From NCBI GenBank assembly GCA_900170005.1, contig LT827128.1, positions 2,042,168 to 2,106,167 of the forward strand: a stretch of 64,000 bases of DNA, written 5' to 3'. The DNA is from Gordonibacter massiliensis (ex Traore et al. 2017) (GTDB lineage: Bacteria > Actinomycetota > Coriobacteriia > Coriobacteriales > Eggerthellaceae). The notes under the pieces are model-generated. The model did no database searches. It had not been told where the DNA came from and saw only the letters and a program-made list of their open reading frames with translations. Of this stretch, positions 46,880 to 55,641 are shown one piece after another. The translations under genes and the position numbers were made by a program. Every line of letters begins with the position of its first letter. Position 1 is the stretch's first letter.

Positions 46880-48111
46880 GAAGCCTCCTTCTCCGCGGTC
46901 AAGGGGATGCGCGCCTCCACGCGGAAACCTCCGCCCACGCGCGGACCGGCCGAGAACGTGCCGCCCAGCAGGCCCACGCGCTCGGCCATGCCCGCGATGC
47001 CGTGCCCGCGCCCGTCGCTCGCCGACGCCGCGCCGCAGCCGTCGTCTTCCACGGTCAGGTGCGCGCCCGCAGGCCCAGTGGACAGGCGGACGACGGCCGT
47101 GCGCGCCCGCGCATGGCGCACGATGTTGGTGGCGGCTTCGCGCGCGATGCCGTACAGGGCCACGTCCACGAACGCGGGCACGTCGGCGCGGTCGTAGGCC
47201 GCCGCATCCAGCGTCACGCCCACCCCCGCGCGCTCGAGGTAGGCCGCAAGGTCGTCCAGGCGCTCGGTGCCCGTCGTGGGCTCCGTCTCGGCCGCGTCGT
47301 CGCCGTGGCGCAGCACGCCTATCATGCCGCGTATCTCCTCGAGCGCGTCCTTCGCCGTCGTGCGCGCCGTGGCGATGGCCTGCTTCGCCGCCTCGGGGTC
47401 GCGGTCGACCAGGCGCTCGGCCGCAGCGGCCTGGATGCTCACGGCGGAAAGCGAGTGCGCCGTGATGTCGTGCACCTCGCGCGCGATGCGCACGCGCTCC
47501 TCTTCCACCCGCCGCGCCGCCTCCTCCTCGCGCGAGCGCTCGGCCTCCAGCGCGCGCCGCTCGGTCTCCGCCACGTAGGCCCGATGGGTGCGGTACGCGT
47601 AGCCCGCGAACGCCGCTGCCACCAAGAGCGCGATGTTCTGGAAGCGCGTGAAGAAGGCGAGGCTCGCCGTGCGCGAAGGCGCGTCGGCGAACAGCGCGCC
47701 CGCCACGGCCAGCGCGGCGGCGGCGATCGCCTCGGCGCGGCCGCGCTCGCTGGCGATGGTGTAGAGCGCCACCACGGGCCCCACCACGGTGAGCGAGAAG
47801 CCGGGAAACGCGTTCTGCAACCCCAGAAACGTCACGAGCACGAACAGGAACACGGGCCAGGGGAACCGCCGACGCACCACGAGCGGCAGCGTGGTCAGCG
47901 CCAGCGCCACGAACACCGAGGCGGTGGGGACCACGTTCACCACGCCCAGGTACTGGCGCAGCGCCATATCGGGTATGACGATGGACGAGGCCGTGAGCAT
48001 GAGCTGGCCGCAGCCGAACAGGAACGCCGCCAAGGCCACGGCGACGTCGATCGCCCAGTCTTTGGGCTTCATCGGACGGTTGTTCACGAGAAAGTTTTCC
48101 ATGCCTGCCAT
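46876..48111 (-). CDS. Sensor histidine kinase, HisKA_3 type
   Basis: A 411-residue kinase with five to six membrane segments in residues 18-175 and almost no extracellular domain, suggesting an intramembrane sensor. A coiled region rich in Arg/Glu leads to the phospho-acceptor H214 (REVHDITAHSLSAVSIQ), and the ATPase domain has REAATNIVRHARAR, EDDGCG and GHGIAGMAERVGLLGGTF. It matches the kinases that pair with NarL-type regulators, as here. ATG at 48111 or 48102 are both possible; neither has a clear ribosome site. Confidence 0.92.
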   Translation of the reverse strand: MAGMENFLVNNRPMKPKDWAIDVAVALAAFLFGCGQLMLTASSIVIPDMALRQYLGVVNVVPTASVFVALALTTLPLVVRRRFPWPVFLFVLVTFLGLQNAFPGFSLTVVGPVVALYTIASERGRAEAIAAAALAVAGALFADAPSRTASLAFFTRFQNIALLVAAAFAGYAYRTHRAYVAETERRALEAERSREEEAARRVEEERVRIAREVHDITAHSLSAVSIQAAAAERLVDRDPEAAKQAIATARTTAKDALEEIRGMIGVLRHGDDAAETEPTTGTERLDDLAAYLERAGVGVTLDAAAYDRADVPAFVDVALYGIAREAATNIVRHARARTAVVRLSTGPAGAHLTVEDDGCGAASASDGRGHGIAGMAERVGLLGGTFSAGPRVGGGFRVEARIPLTAEKEAS

Positions 48112-48167
48112 GGTACGCGACGCGCCGGGCGCGCGCCATACATCAGCAGCGGTATTTTGCAGAGGCC

Positions 48168-49907
48168 CTACCGGGCGCCTCGCCCGTCCTCCACGAGGTC
48201 GATGAGCTGCTGGCGGGTGTGTATCTCCAGTTTGGCGTAGATGTTGCGCACGTGGCTGCGCACGGTATTCTCACTCACGTACAGCACGCCGGCGATATGC
48301 GCGTTCGTGCGGCCGCGCGCCAGATAGCGCATGATCTCCGTCTCGCGCTCGGTCAGGCCGCCCTCGGTGGCCACGGCAGCGCATCGCGCGTCGAACGCCG
48401 CGTCCCCTTCCGCCTGCGCGGCGCTTGCAGCCGTCGCGAAAGCCGCCGCCGCACCGCCTTCGAAACCCTCGCCCACCGCGTCGGGCGCCCCGCCGTCCGA
48501 GCCGCCGCCTCCGGGCGCCTCGCTGCCCGTCGCGGCAGCGCCCACCCCTCTGCGGCGTCGGCGGCGCCGGTCGCGCGACACCAGCACGGCCGCCAGCGAC
48601 AGCGCGTAGATAACCGCCATGATGACCACCAGGTAGCGCATGATGTGCTCGCTCTCGCCGAACAGGCCGCCCGGCAGCGAGCCGATGGCGTAGCCGCCCA
48701 AAAGCGCCGCGGCCAGGCAGATGCGCGCGAGGCACGCAGCCGCGCCCATGAGCACGTAGGGCGACAGCCTGCGTACGTGCGCGGTCTCGGCCACCACGTA
48801 GGTGATGAGCAGCGCGATGAAGTAGTAGCCGCCCAAAAGCACGGTGCTGAAGAACAGGTTGAACTGCTCCCCCAGAAACGGCAGGAACACCAGAAGCGAG
48901 GCGATGACGGGCATGAGCACGCGAAACGCCGTGGACACCCGGGGGATGCGCTGGACCACGAACACCACGATGCAGAACGCCAGGATGCCCACGAGCATGC
49001 CGGCCGCCGACACGGTGCCCGAGCCCGCGAACTCGACGGACCCGGCCAGCATGAAGCTGTTGAGCAGCCCGATGACGGCCTCCATGACGCAGAACGCCAC
49101 CAGCGAGTCGCCCAGCTCGAGGAACGCGTCGCGATACGTCCCGCGCGGGCGAGGACGCGAGCGCCGCGAAGGGCCTCGTGCGGTTGGAGCATCCCCAACC
49201 CCCGGCACCGCCGCGCACGCGCCCGCGGCGCCGTCGGCGCGCACGTCCGTCCAGCACGACCCCTCTGCGCGCAGCGCACCCCGCACGTAGCGGGCGCACA
49301 GCGCCATGACGGCCAGCATCACGCAGCTCGCAACCATGCGCGCACCGCCGCCCAAGCCCGAGAGCACCCACGACGTCACCATGTTCACCAGCATGCTGAG
49401 CGCGATCTGCGTGACGATGGCGCGCGGCTCCTGGCAGGCCAGCACCTCCACCCACACGAGCGACAGCATGACCGACGCCACCCCGAACAGCACGCCCGGC
49501 ACGATGAGCGCCATATCGGACGGCATCCACGAGAACGCGCCGAACAGCGCGCACAGGTTCGCCGCCAACAGCAGCACCGTGGGCGCCACGTAGGGCATGG
49601 ACAGCGGCCCCAGCCGCCCGCGCAGCACCAGCGCGATCACGGCCACGGAGCATACGACGACGGAACAGGCCACCACCACGTTGAAGAACAGGTCGGGCAC
49701 GAACAGAAACGGGGCCTCCACCGAGGCGAACGCCGAGAGGTAGGAGTTGGCGTTCACGCCGCGGAACAGCCCGTAGCCCGCCACGACGGCAAGCGAGAAC
49801 AGCCGCGGGTCGACGGCGCGCGAGGAAGCGGCCGATGCTGCGTGCTCCGGCCCCTCGGCGCTCGACGCGCGCCTCGCGGCGCGCTTTCCCCTCCCCGCTT
49901 TCATCAT
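48168..49907 (-). CDS. Multi-pass membrane regulator with C-terminal LuxR domain (third of three)
   Basis: A 579-residue protein with about twelve hydrophobic segments in two halves, joined by a charged loop (residues about 205-250), a long low-complexity linker rich in Gly and Ala (about 455-505), and a LuxR helix-turn-helix (LTERETEIMRYLARG, VSENTVRSHVRNIYAKL). It is divergent from the Tat-exported flavoprotein at 50125 with 217 bases between, the same plan as at 3423 and 22175. Downstream on the same strand is the two-component pair. Likely the regulator of the flavoprotein. Confidence 0.87.
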   Translation of the reverse strand: MMKAGRGKRAARRASSAEGPEHAASAASSRAVDPRLFSLAVVAGYGLFRGVNANSYLSAFASVEAPFLFVPDLFFNVVVACSVVVCSVAVIALVLRGRLGPLSMPYVAPTVLLLAANLCALFGAFSWMPSDMALIVPGVLFGVASVMLSLVWVEVLACQEPRAIVTQIALSMLVNMVTSWVLSGLGGGARMVASCVMLAVMALCARYVRGALRAEGSCWTDVRADGAAGACAAVPGVGDAPTARGPSRRSRPRPRGTYRDAFLELGDSLVAFCVMEAVIGLLNSFMLAGSVEFAGSGTVSAAGMLVGILAFCIVVFVVQRIPRVSTAFRVLMPVIASLLVFLPFLGEQFNLFFSTVLLGGYYFIALLITYVVAETAHVRRLSPYVLMGAAACLARICLAAALLGGYAIGSLPGGLFGESEHIMRYLVVIMAVIYALSLAAVLVSRDRRRRRRRGVGAAATGSEAPGGGGSDGGAPDAVGEGFEGGAAAAFATAASAAQAEGDAAFDARCAAVATEGGLTERETEIMRYLARGRTNAHIAGVLYVSENTVRSHVRNIYAKLEIHTRQQLIDLVEDGRGAR

Positions 49908-50018
49908 GGGCCCATGATACCGGAAACGCCGGTGCGAGGGCGAGGCGAAACCGCAGGATAACGGGCGGGGATGCCAATATAGTCCGAAACGGACGGTGAC
50001 GGATGAGGCGCGCGGTCA

Positions 50019-50024
50019 TAGAGT
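50019..50024 (+). promoter_or_regulatory. Possible -10 box (TAGAGT) of the second flavoprotein
   Basis: TAGAGT within CGCGCGGTCA-TAGAGTGAGGGCA, 101 bases before the start at 50125; compare 23899. Confidence 0.4.
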
Positions 50025-50124
50025 GAGGGCATCGTCGCGAGGGCGACGAAAAGGGGTCCCGCACCGCGCGCGGCACGCAACCGGCGCGAGGCGGGCGAAG
50101 CAGAGGGAAACAGGGAGGACAACT

Positions 50125-51624
50125 ATGGAAACCAGCATGAACCGCCGCAATTTCCTGAAAGCCGCCGTGGCGTCGGGCGCCGTGCTCGTGGCCGGCGGGG
50201 CGCTGGCCGGCTGCGCGCCTAGCGGGGGCGGCAAGGCGGGCAGCGCGAGCGAAGGCGACTCCGTGGTGGGAACGTCGCCGGTGAGCTTCACCGAGGAAAC
50301 CGACGTGCTCATCCTGGGCACGGGCATCGCCGGCATGTCGGCGGCCATGGACCCGGTGGAGGCCGGCCACAAGGTCATGCTCGCCGACAAGCTCGACCGC
50401 GTAGGCGGCGAGAGCTTCATCGCCTGCGGCGTCATGAACGTCTCAGGCTCCAAGATGCAGAAGGACGCCGGCATTCCGGGCGACCCCGAAGAGAAGTGGA
50501 AGGCCTATCTGCCGGTGCTCGAGAAAAAGGGCGAGACCGACGACATGGACTACAAGCACAACGTGTACGTGTACCAGACGGAGTGGGCCGACCGCGTGGC
50601 CGCCGACTACGGCGGAAAGTTCCAGCCCCTGGCCGACTACAAGGACACGGGCGCTCCCACGTCTATGCTGCTGCCCGAACACGGCATCGGCGACATGACC
50701 ACCGTGCTCACGCCGCTGCAGAAGGGCCTGGAGGAGAAGGGCGCCACGTACAAGCTGAATCTGCGCGCCACGAACTTCATCGTCGACAAAGACGGCACCC
50801 CCATCGGCGTGCGCTTCCACGACGAGAAGAACGACAAGAACGTGGACGTGAAGGCCAGCAAGATCATCGTGGCCACGGGCGGCTTCTCCTGCAACCAGGA
50901 GATGGTGTCCACCTTCGTGCCCAGCCAGGCGCGCCTGGGGCCGCTCACCGTGTACTCCATGGGCGAGGGCCATCAGATGTGCAAGGCGCTGGGCGGCTCG
51001 TATATGCACATGGACATGGAAGCCAACCTGATGAGCGATTTGGCGCAGGTCACGGTATGGGGCTACTTCGGTCCGAACGTGCAGGTCACGCCTCAGGGCA
51101 AGCGCTTCATCAAGGAAGACCAGAGCCACGACTCCCCCACCGCGTGCTACGAGGGCGGGTTCGGGTACTGGTGGACCATCTTCGACAACCAGCTCATCAC
51201 GGGCAGCCAGGCGTGGAACGTCGAGCTGAACATGAAGAACAACGCCGACCGCCTCGTGGGCCCGTGCGACACGCTCGACGACCTGGCCGCCGCCATGGAC
51301 GTGCCGGCCGACGCGCTCAAGGCCACGTTCGAGAGCTACGACGCGCAGGTGGCCGCCGGCGAGGACAAGGAGTTCGGCAAGAAGCTGTTCCTGCAGTCGC
51401 TGTCCGCGCCGTACTACGCCATGAAGCACTTCCCCTACCGCTACAAGACGCACGGCGGCATGAAGATCACTACCGACAGCCAGCTCACGGACAAGGACGG
51501 CACCCCCATCCCCAACGTGTACTGCTGCGGCTCCACCGTGGCCGACAGCGGCAGCGACCTCAGCCCCAACGCCGCCAGCGGCCTCATCTCCGGCAAAGCC
51601 GTGGTGGAAGCGCTGAAGGCGTAA
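50125..51624 (+). CDS. Tat-exported FAD-dependent reductase, second copy
   Basis: A 499-residue flavoprotein of the fumarate reductase flavoprotein type. Tat signal with R7 R8 (MNRRNFLKAAV) and ALAGC; FAD fold DVLILGTGIAGMSAAMDPVE near residue 52; C-terminal contact NVYCCGSTVADSGSDLSPNA. GGGAGGAC precedes the ATG. It is likely an extracytoplasmic terminal reductase of unknown substrate. The convergent gene at 51877 is a paralogue with the same landmarks. The LuxR-type membrane protein at 48168 is divergent from it and probably controls it. Confidence 0.88.
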   Translation: METSMNRRNFLKAAVASGAVLVAGGALAGCAPSGGGKAGSASEGDSVVGTSPVSFTEETDVLILGTGIAGMSAAMDPVEAGHKVMLADKLDRVGGESFIACGVMNVSGSKMQKDAGIPGDPEEKWKAYLPVLEKKGETDDMDYKHNVYVYQTEWADRVAADYGGKFQPLADYKDTGAPTSMLLPEHGIGDMTTVLTPLQKGLEEKGATYKLNLRATNFIVDKDGTPIGVRFHDEKNDKNVDVKASKIIVATGGFSCNQEMVSTFVPSQARLGPLTVYSMGEGHQMCKALGGSYMHMDMEANLMSDLAQVTVWGYFGPNVQVTPQGKRFIKEDQSHDSPTACYEGGFGYWWTIFDNQLITGSQAWNVELNMKNNADRLVGPCDTLDDLAAAMDVPADALKATFESYDAQVAAGEDKEFGKKLFLQSLSAPYYAMKHFPYRYKTHGGMKITTDSQLTDKDGTPIPNVYCCGSTVADSGSDLSPNAASGLISGKAVVEALKA

Positions 51625-51740
51625 CGCGAGCAGCCCCTCCATCCCCCCTCCTCAACGGGGCCCTGGCGTTTCTGCCGGGGCCCCGTCCATCTTCCAGCCG
51701 ACCGAGCGGGACTTCCCTGTATCGCCTCCGTCAACGGCAA

Positions 51741-51859
51741 GGTCGCGACTGCGGCGGAGAGGCCCGATGCGAGTTCCGCACGAGCCGAACAGCCCAACGG
51801 GCTGTTCGCGCGAGCTCAGGACTGCCCGAGCAGCGGGCCTCTCCGCCGCAGTCGCGACC
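51741..51859. repeat. Nested cruciform between convergent flavoprotein genes
   Basis: Outer arms of 26 bp (51741-51766 and 51834-51859, starting GGTCGCGACTGCGGCGGAG) are perfect complements; inside is a perfect 10-bp hairpin CGAACAGCCC-AAC-GGGCTGTTCG (51786-51808). It lies between the two stops, so it probably ends transcription in both directions. Its size suggests a dispersed element as well. Confidence 0.7.
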
Positions 51860-51876
51860 GCCCCGCAGGTCGAAAG

Positions 51877-53388
51877 CTATTTCTCCGCATCCCGATCGTC
51901 GAGGGCCTTCGCCACGGCGCGGCCCACGATGAGGCCGAACGCCCCGTTCGTGGCCAGCCCCTCCCCGCTGCCGGCGGCCACCGAGCCGCAGGCGTACACG
52001 TTGGCGATGGCGGAACCGGCCGCGTTCAGCAGCCGCCCCTCGGCGTCGGTGCGCACGCCGCCGCGCGTCTTGTAGCGCACGGAGAACTGCTTGAGCGCGT
52101 AGTACGGCGGCTCGATCTTCTGCAGGAACGCCGTGCGCCCGAAGTCGGCGTCCTTGCCGGCGTCCACCAGGGCCCCGTAGCCGTCGAACGTGGCCTTGAG
52201 GGCGTCGGCGGGCAAGCCCAGGCCGCCGGCTAGAGCCTCGACATCGTCGAACGGCCCTACCATGCGCTTGGCGTTCTTCGTGGTCACCTGCGCTATGCTG
52301 CGCGCCTGGGCGCCGCTGGACAGCCCCTTGCCGAACACCGTCCACCAGTATCCCCGATCGTCGGCCACGCAGGCGTCGGCGGCGGCGTTCATATCGTCCT
52401 CGCGCGCGAATCGGCGGCCGAGCGCGTCCACGATGAGCACGGGGCCGAACAGCCCCCACGCCGCCGCCTGGGGAAGGTCGCTTGTAAGGGGCGCGGGCTT
52501 GTTCATGTCGGCCAGCTGGCCGCCCAGGTGCGCGCACAGCAGCTGGCCCTCGCCCATAGAGGCCGTGGTGTAGCAGCCGATGCGCTCCTGCGACGGCACG
52601 TTGGCGTGCACGAGCGGCTGGCTGCTGGCGAACCCGCCGGTGGCCACCACCACGATGCGGGCGCCCACGTCGGTGACGGCGTTCGACTTCGCATCGCGGA
52701 AGCGCACGCCGCACACCGCGCCGGACTCGTCGACCACGAAGGCGGAGGCGACCAACCCCGTGGAGAACGAGGCGCCTTTCGCGGAGAGCCCGTCGCGCAG
52801 CGGCGTCATGACGCTCTCCATGTCGCCCAAACCGCGCTTCGGCAGCAGCACGCCTTCGGACGCGCCCGCCTTCACGTAGTCGGACGGGTCCTCGAACTGC
52901 GCGCCGTAGTCGTCCACGAGATGGTCCACCCATTCCGGCGCGGTCGTGAACAGCCTTTTGGCGAAGTCGAGATCGACGATGCCCGCATCCGCGTACGCCT
53001 GCTTGCGCGCGTCCCACGCCTGCTCGGTCGTGGTGGCGATGCCGGCCCGCTTCTGCAGCGCGCTGCCCGACACGTGCATGACGCCGGTGGCGGAGTAGCT
53101 CTCGCCGCCCAACAGCTCCAGCTTGTCCACGATCATGACCGAACGATGCGCCTCGAGCGGGGCCATGGCCGCGGAAAGCCCCGCAATGCCGCTGCCCACC
53201 ACGAGCACGTCCGCCTCGGAGGAGAAGCTAACCTCCGGATCGTCGGCCACGCGCGGACCCTCGTCCGTCGAGGGCGCCGGCGCCAACGGCGACGCCAGGC
53301 CGCCGCTCGACGAGCAGGCCGTCATGGCGCCACCGGCCGCGACGACGGCCCCTGCACCGATAAGCTTGAAGAATGCCCGACGCTCCAT
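51877..53388 (-). CDS. Tat-exported FAD-dependent reductase, third copy
   Basis: A 503-residue paralogue of the gene at 50125, on the opposite strand. Tat signal with R3 R4 (MERRAFFKLIGAG) and a Cys (MTACSSSGG); FAD fold DVLVVGSGIAGLSAAMAPLE; C-terminal NVYACGSVAAGSGEGLATNG. The signal region is short and the start at 53388 is chosen for AAAGGAGC ten bases upstream. No LuxR-type protein is next to it, unlike its relatives. A minus-strand TATACT lies about 50 bases upstream of the start. Substrate unknown. Confidence 0.86.
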   Translation of the reverse strand: MERRAFFKLIGAGAVVAAGGAMTACSSSGGLASPLAPAPSTDEGPRVADDPEVSFSSEADVLVVGSGIAGLSAAMAPLEAHRSVMIVDKLELLGGESYSATGVMHVSGSALQKRAGIATTTEQAWDARKQAYADAGIVDLDFAKRLFTTAPEWVDHLVDDYGAQFEDPSDYVKAGASEGVLLPKRGLGDMESVMTPLRDGLSAKGASFSTGLVASAFVVDESGAVCGVRFRDAKSNAVTDVGARIVVVATGGFASSQPLVHANVPSQERIGCYTTASMGEGQLLCAHLGGQLADMNKPAPLTSDLPQAAAWGLFGPVLIVDALGRRFAREDDMNAAADACVADDRGYWWTVFGKGLSSGAQARSIAQVTTKNAKRMVGPFDDVEALAGGLGLPADALKATFDGYGALVDAGKDADFGRTAFLQKIEPPYYALKQFSVRYKTRGGVRTDAEGRLLNAAGSAIANVYACGSVAAGSGEGLATNGAFGLIVGRAVAKALDDRDAEK

Positions 53389-53566
53389 GTGGCGGCCGCT
53401 CCTTTGCGCGCTTGCGTGTTGTTTGCCCGATGCGCCGAGTATAGTAACCGCAAAGTCCCGCACCGCAGGGCGGCGCAGGTACGTCACGCAATCTTCGCAT
53501 AGTCGCAAGGGCGGCTTGGCCGGCGGCCGACCCATCGACGGTGGCCCGTCCGCCTTCACCGGTTGA

Positions 53567-53600
53567 CCCGCAGGGGCGGGCTGCTGTCCGCCCCTGCGGG
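53567..53600. repeat. CCCGCAGGGGCGG palindromic repeat, first copy
   Basis: Perfect 13-bp arms CCCGCAGGGGCGG (53567-53579) and CCGCCCCTGCGGG (53588-53600), preceded by GGTTGA. Between the flavoprotein and nadE. A truncated copy is at 54513. Confidence 0.65.
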
Positions 53601-53616
53601 CGACGGGGCAACTCCC

Positions 53617-54435
53617 TTACGCGTAGAACGCGGCGTCGGGAAACGGAGGCTCCAGCGCGCGCTTGAAGGCGGTGGCGCGCACGGTGGCCAGCACGCGCTC
53701 GACCGTGGCGGCGTCGAAGCCGTCGGCTACGAGCGCCTGGGCGTCGAGCCCGCGTTCGATATGCGCGCGCAGCAACGCGTCCAGCGTGGGATAGTCGACG
53801 CCCATGCTCTTCTCGTCCTCTTGATCGGGCGAGAGCTCGGCGCTCGGCGGCTTCGTGAACACGCGCTCGGGCACGGGGGGCACGGCACCGGCCGACGCGG
53901 CCTGCTCGTTGCGCCAGCGCGCCAGATCGTACACGTCGGTCTTGTACAGCCCGCCGATAGGGGCGAAAGCGCCGGCCGTGTCGCCGTAGAGGGTGGAATA
54001 GCCCATCATGGCCTCGCTCTTGTTGCCGGTGTTCACCAGCATCCAACCGTGCGCGTTCGACAACGCCATGAGGCACACCATGCGGCAGCGCGCCTGGGTG
54101 TTCTCGGCCGCCAGCCCCGCCAGCTCGCCGCCGCATGCGCGCGCGAGCACGCGTTCGAACGCCTCGTACGGCTCGCAGATGGACACGACGCTCGTCTCGA
54201 TGCCCAGATGGTCCGCCAGCTCGCGCGCGTCGTCGAAGGAGTGGTCGCTCGAGTACGGTCCGGGCAGCAGCACGCCGTGCACGTGGTCGGCGCCGAACGC
54301 GTCCACGCTCATCACGGCCACGATACTGGAGTCCATACCGCCCGAAAGGCCGATGACCACATCGGCGAACCCGGCGTTTCCCGCATAGTCCCGCAGCGCC
54401 TCAACGCAGAGGCGGTACCGCTCGCTTGTTTGCAT
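53617..54435 (-). CDS. nadE: NAD synthetase, ammonia-dependent
   Basis: A 272-residue enzyme that amidates nicotinic acid adenine dinucleotide to NAD, the last step of NAD synthesis. It has the ATP pyrophosphatase loop IGLSGGMDSS at about residue 30, VNTGNKSEAMMGYSTLYGD and GAFAPIGGLYKTDVY. No glutaminase domain, so ammonia is the nitrogen source. ATG at 54435 has AAAGGC upstream; the longer reading starts at a TTG. Near hypB and hypA but with a repeat between. Confidence 0.93.
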   Translation of the reverse strand: MQTSERYRLCVEALRDYAGNAGFADVVIGLSGGMDSSIVAVMSVDAFGADHVHGVLLPGPYSSDHSFDDARELADHLGIETSVVSICEPYEAFERVLARACGGELAGLAAENTQARCRMVCLMALSNAHGWMLVNTGNKSEAMMGYSTLYGDTAGAFAPIGGLYKTDVYDLARWRNEQAASAGAVPPVPERVFTKPPSAELSPDQEDEKSMGVDYPTLDALLRAHIERGLDAQALVADGFDAATVERVLATVRATAFKRALEPPFPDAAFYA

Positions 54436-54512
54436 CTGCCAGCCTTTCGCTCGCGCCAACCGTTGCGCCCAGTATGAGCGCCTATTGTTTCGCCCTGATG
54501 AACGCGCCGCGC

Positions 54513-54538
54513 GGTTGACCCGTAGGGGCGGGCTGCTG
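54513..54538. repeat. CCCGCAGGGGCGG-type repeat, second, truncated copy
   Basis: GGTTGACCCGTAGGGGCGGG followed by CTGCTG, as in the copy at 53561-53586, but lacking the right arm. It abuts the hypB stop codon at 54541. Confidence 0.6.
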
Positions 54539-54540
54539 CC

Positions 54541-55191
54541 CTACAGGGCCCGGATTCGGTCGGCCAGCCACTCGGCCCACGCCTCCACGCCGTCGCCCTT
54601 CGTGGCGGCTATGGGGAATATGGGAGCCTGGGGGTTCAGCTGGTGCACGGACGCCTCGAACGCCTCGCGATCGAAGTTGAACACGGGCATGGTGTCCACC
54701 TTGTTCAGCACCACGGCCTCTGCCACCTGGAACACGCCGGGGTACTTGAGCGGCTTGTCGTCGCCTTCGGGCACGGACAATATCATGACTTTGGCGTTCT
54801 CGCCCAAGTCGAAATCCGTGGGGCACACGAGGTTGCCCACGTTCTCCACGATGATGAGGTCGAGGCGCGCGAGGTCGAGCACGTCCACGGCGCGCTTGAG
54901 CATGGCGCTTTCCAGGTGGCACGCGCCGCCGGTGTTGATCTGCACGGCGGGAATGCCCTGGGCCTTGATGCGCTCGGCATCCACGTTGCTGGCGATGTCG
55001 CCTTCGATGACGGCGATGTTGAACTCGTCGCGCAGCGCGTCGATGGTGGCCAGGATGGTGGACGTCTTGCCCGACCCGGGGCTGGCCAAAAGATCGAGTA
55101 CGAACACGCGGTTCTCCGCGAAGCGCTCGCGCAGCTCGGCGGCCAACTGGTCGTTCTTGTCGAGGATGGGTTGCTTCATGTCTATCTGCAT
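54541..55191 (-). CDS. hypB: Hydrogenase nickel-incorporation GTPase HypB
   Basis: A 216-residue GTPase that delivers nickel to [NiFe]-hydrogenase large subunits. P-loop LLASPGSGKTSTI, then VIEGDIASNVDAERIKAQG, and the G4 motif NKVDTMP. The histidine-rich nickel-storage N-terminus of some HypB proteins is absent. It overlaps hypA by 10 bases, with GGAAGGAT before its ATG. No hydrogenase structural genes lie in the window; the enzyme they mature must be elsewhere. HypB can also serve urease in some bacteria. Confidence 0.93.
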   Translation of the reverse strand: MQIDMKQPILDKNDQLAAELRERFAENRVFVLDLLASPGSGKTSTILATIDALRDEFNIAVIEGDIASNVDAERIKAQGIPAVQINTGGACHLESAMLKRAVDVLDLARLDLIIVENVGNLVCPTDFDLGENAKVMILSVPEGDDKPLKYPGVFQVAEAVVLNKVDTMPVFNFDREAFEASVHQLNPQAPIFPIAATKGDGVEAWAEWLADRIRAL

Positions 55192-55580
55192 GCTGTTGAT
55201 CCTTCCTGTTCGTCTTCCTCCTCGTCGGGAATATCCACCTCGATCGAGTCGATTTGCATCTCGCGGCCGGCGATGAGCTCGGTGGCGAAGCTCTCGCATT
55301 CGGGGCACAGCATATGGAAGCGGTCGTGCTCGTATTCCGCCCCGCACTCCAGGCAACGGCTGCGCGGGCGCACCATGGTGATGTCCAGCTCGGCACCGGC
55401 GCACAACGCGTATTCCCTTTGCTCGGTCAGCGCCTCGAAAGCGAAGCGCAGCGCGTCCTCGATGGCCTCGGTCATCTCGCCCACCGACAGGCTCACCTTG
55501 AGCACTTTGTCGGCTCCGGCCTGCTCTGCGGACGTTTGGACGGCGTCCAGAACGCCTGTCATGATGCCCAGTTCGTGCAT
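55182..55580 (-). CDS. hypA: Hydrogenase nickel chaperone HypA
   Basis: A 132-residue nickel chaperone partnering HypB. It starts MHELG, with the conserved nickel-binding His2, and carries the zinc site as two CxxC pairs (RCLECGAEY, MLCPECES). The end is an acidic tail (DIPDEEEDEQEGS) not found in all homologues. Its start is just inside the terminator region of the tat genes. hypA and hypB overlap, so they are co-translated. Confidence 0.93.
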   Translation of the reverse strand: MHELGIMTGVLDAVQTSAEQAGADKVLKVSLSVGEMTEAIEDALRFAFEALTEQREYALCAGAELDITMVRPRSRCLECGAEYEHDRFHMLCPECESFATELIAGREMQIDSIEVDIPDEEEDEQEGSTACR

Positions 55581-55595
55581 GATGCTCCTTCAACG

Positions 55596-55623
55596 AAAAA
55601 GGGCCCGCCGATGCGGCGGACCC
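55596..55623 (-). terminator. Intrinsic terminator of the tat operon
   Basis: On the minus strand GGGTCCGCCG-CAT-CGGCGGGCCC followed by five T, about 20 bases past the tatC stop. The plus-strand AAAAA at 55596-55600 is the T run. Confidence 0.8.
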
Positions 55624-55641
55624 CGGTGATCGGCTCGGCGG

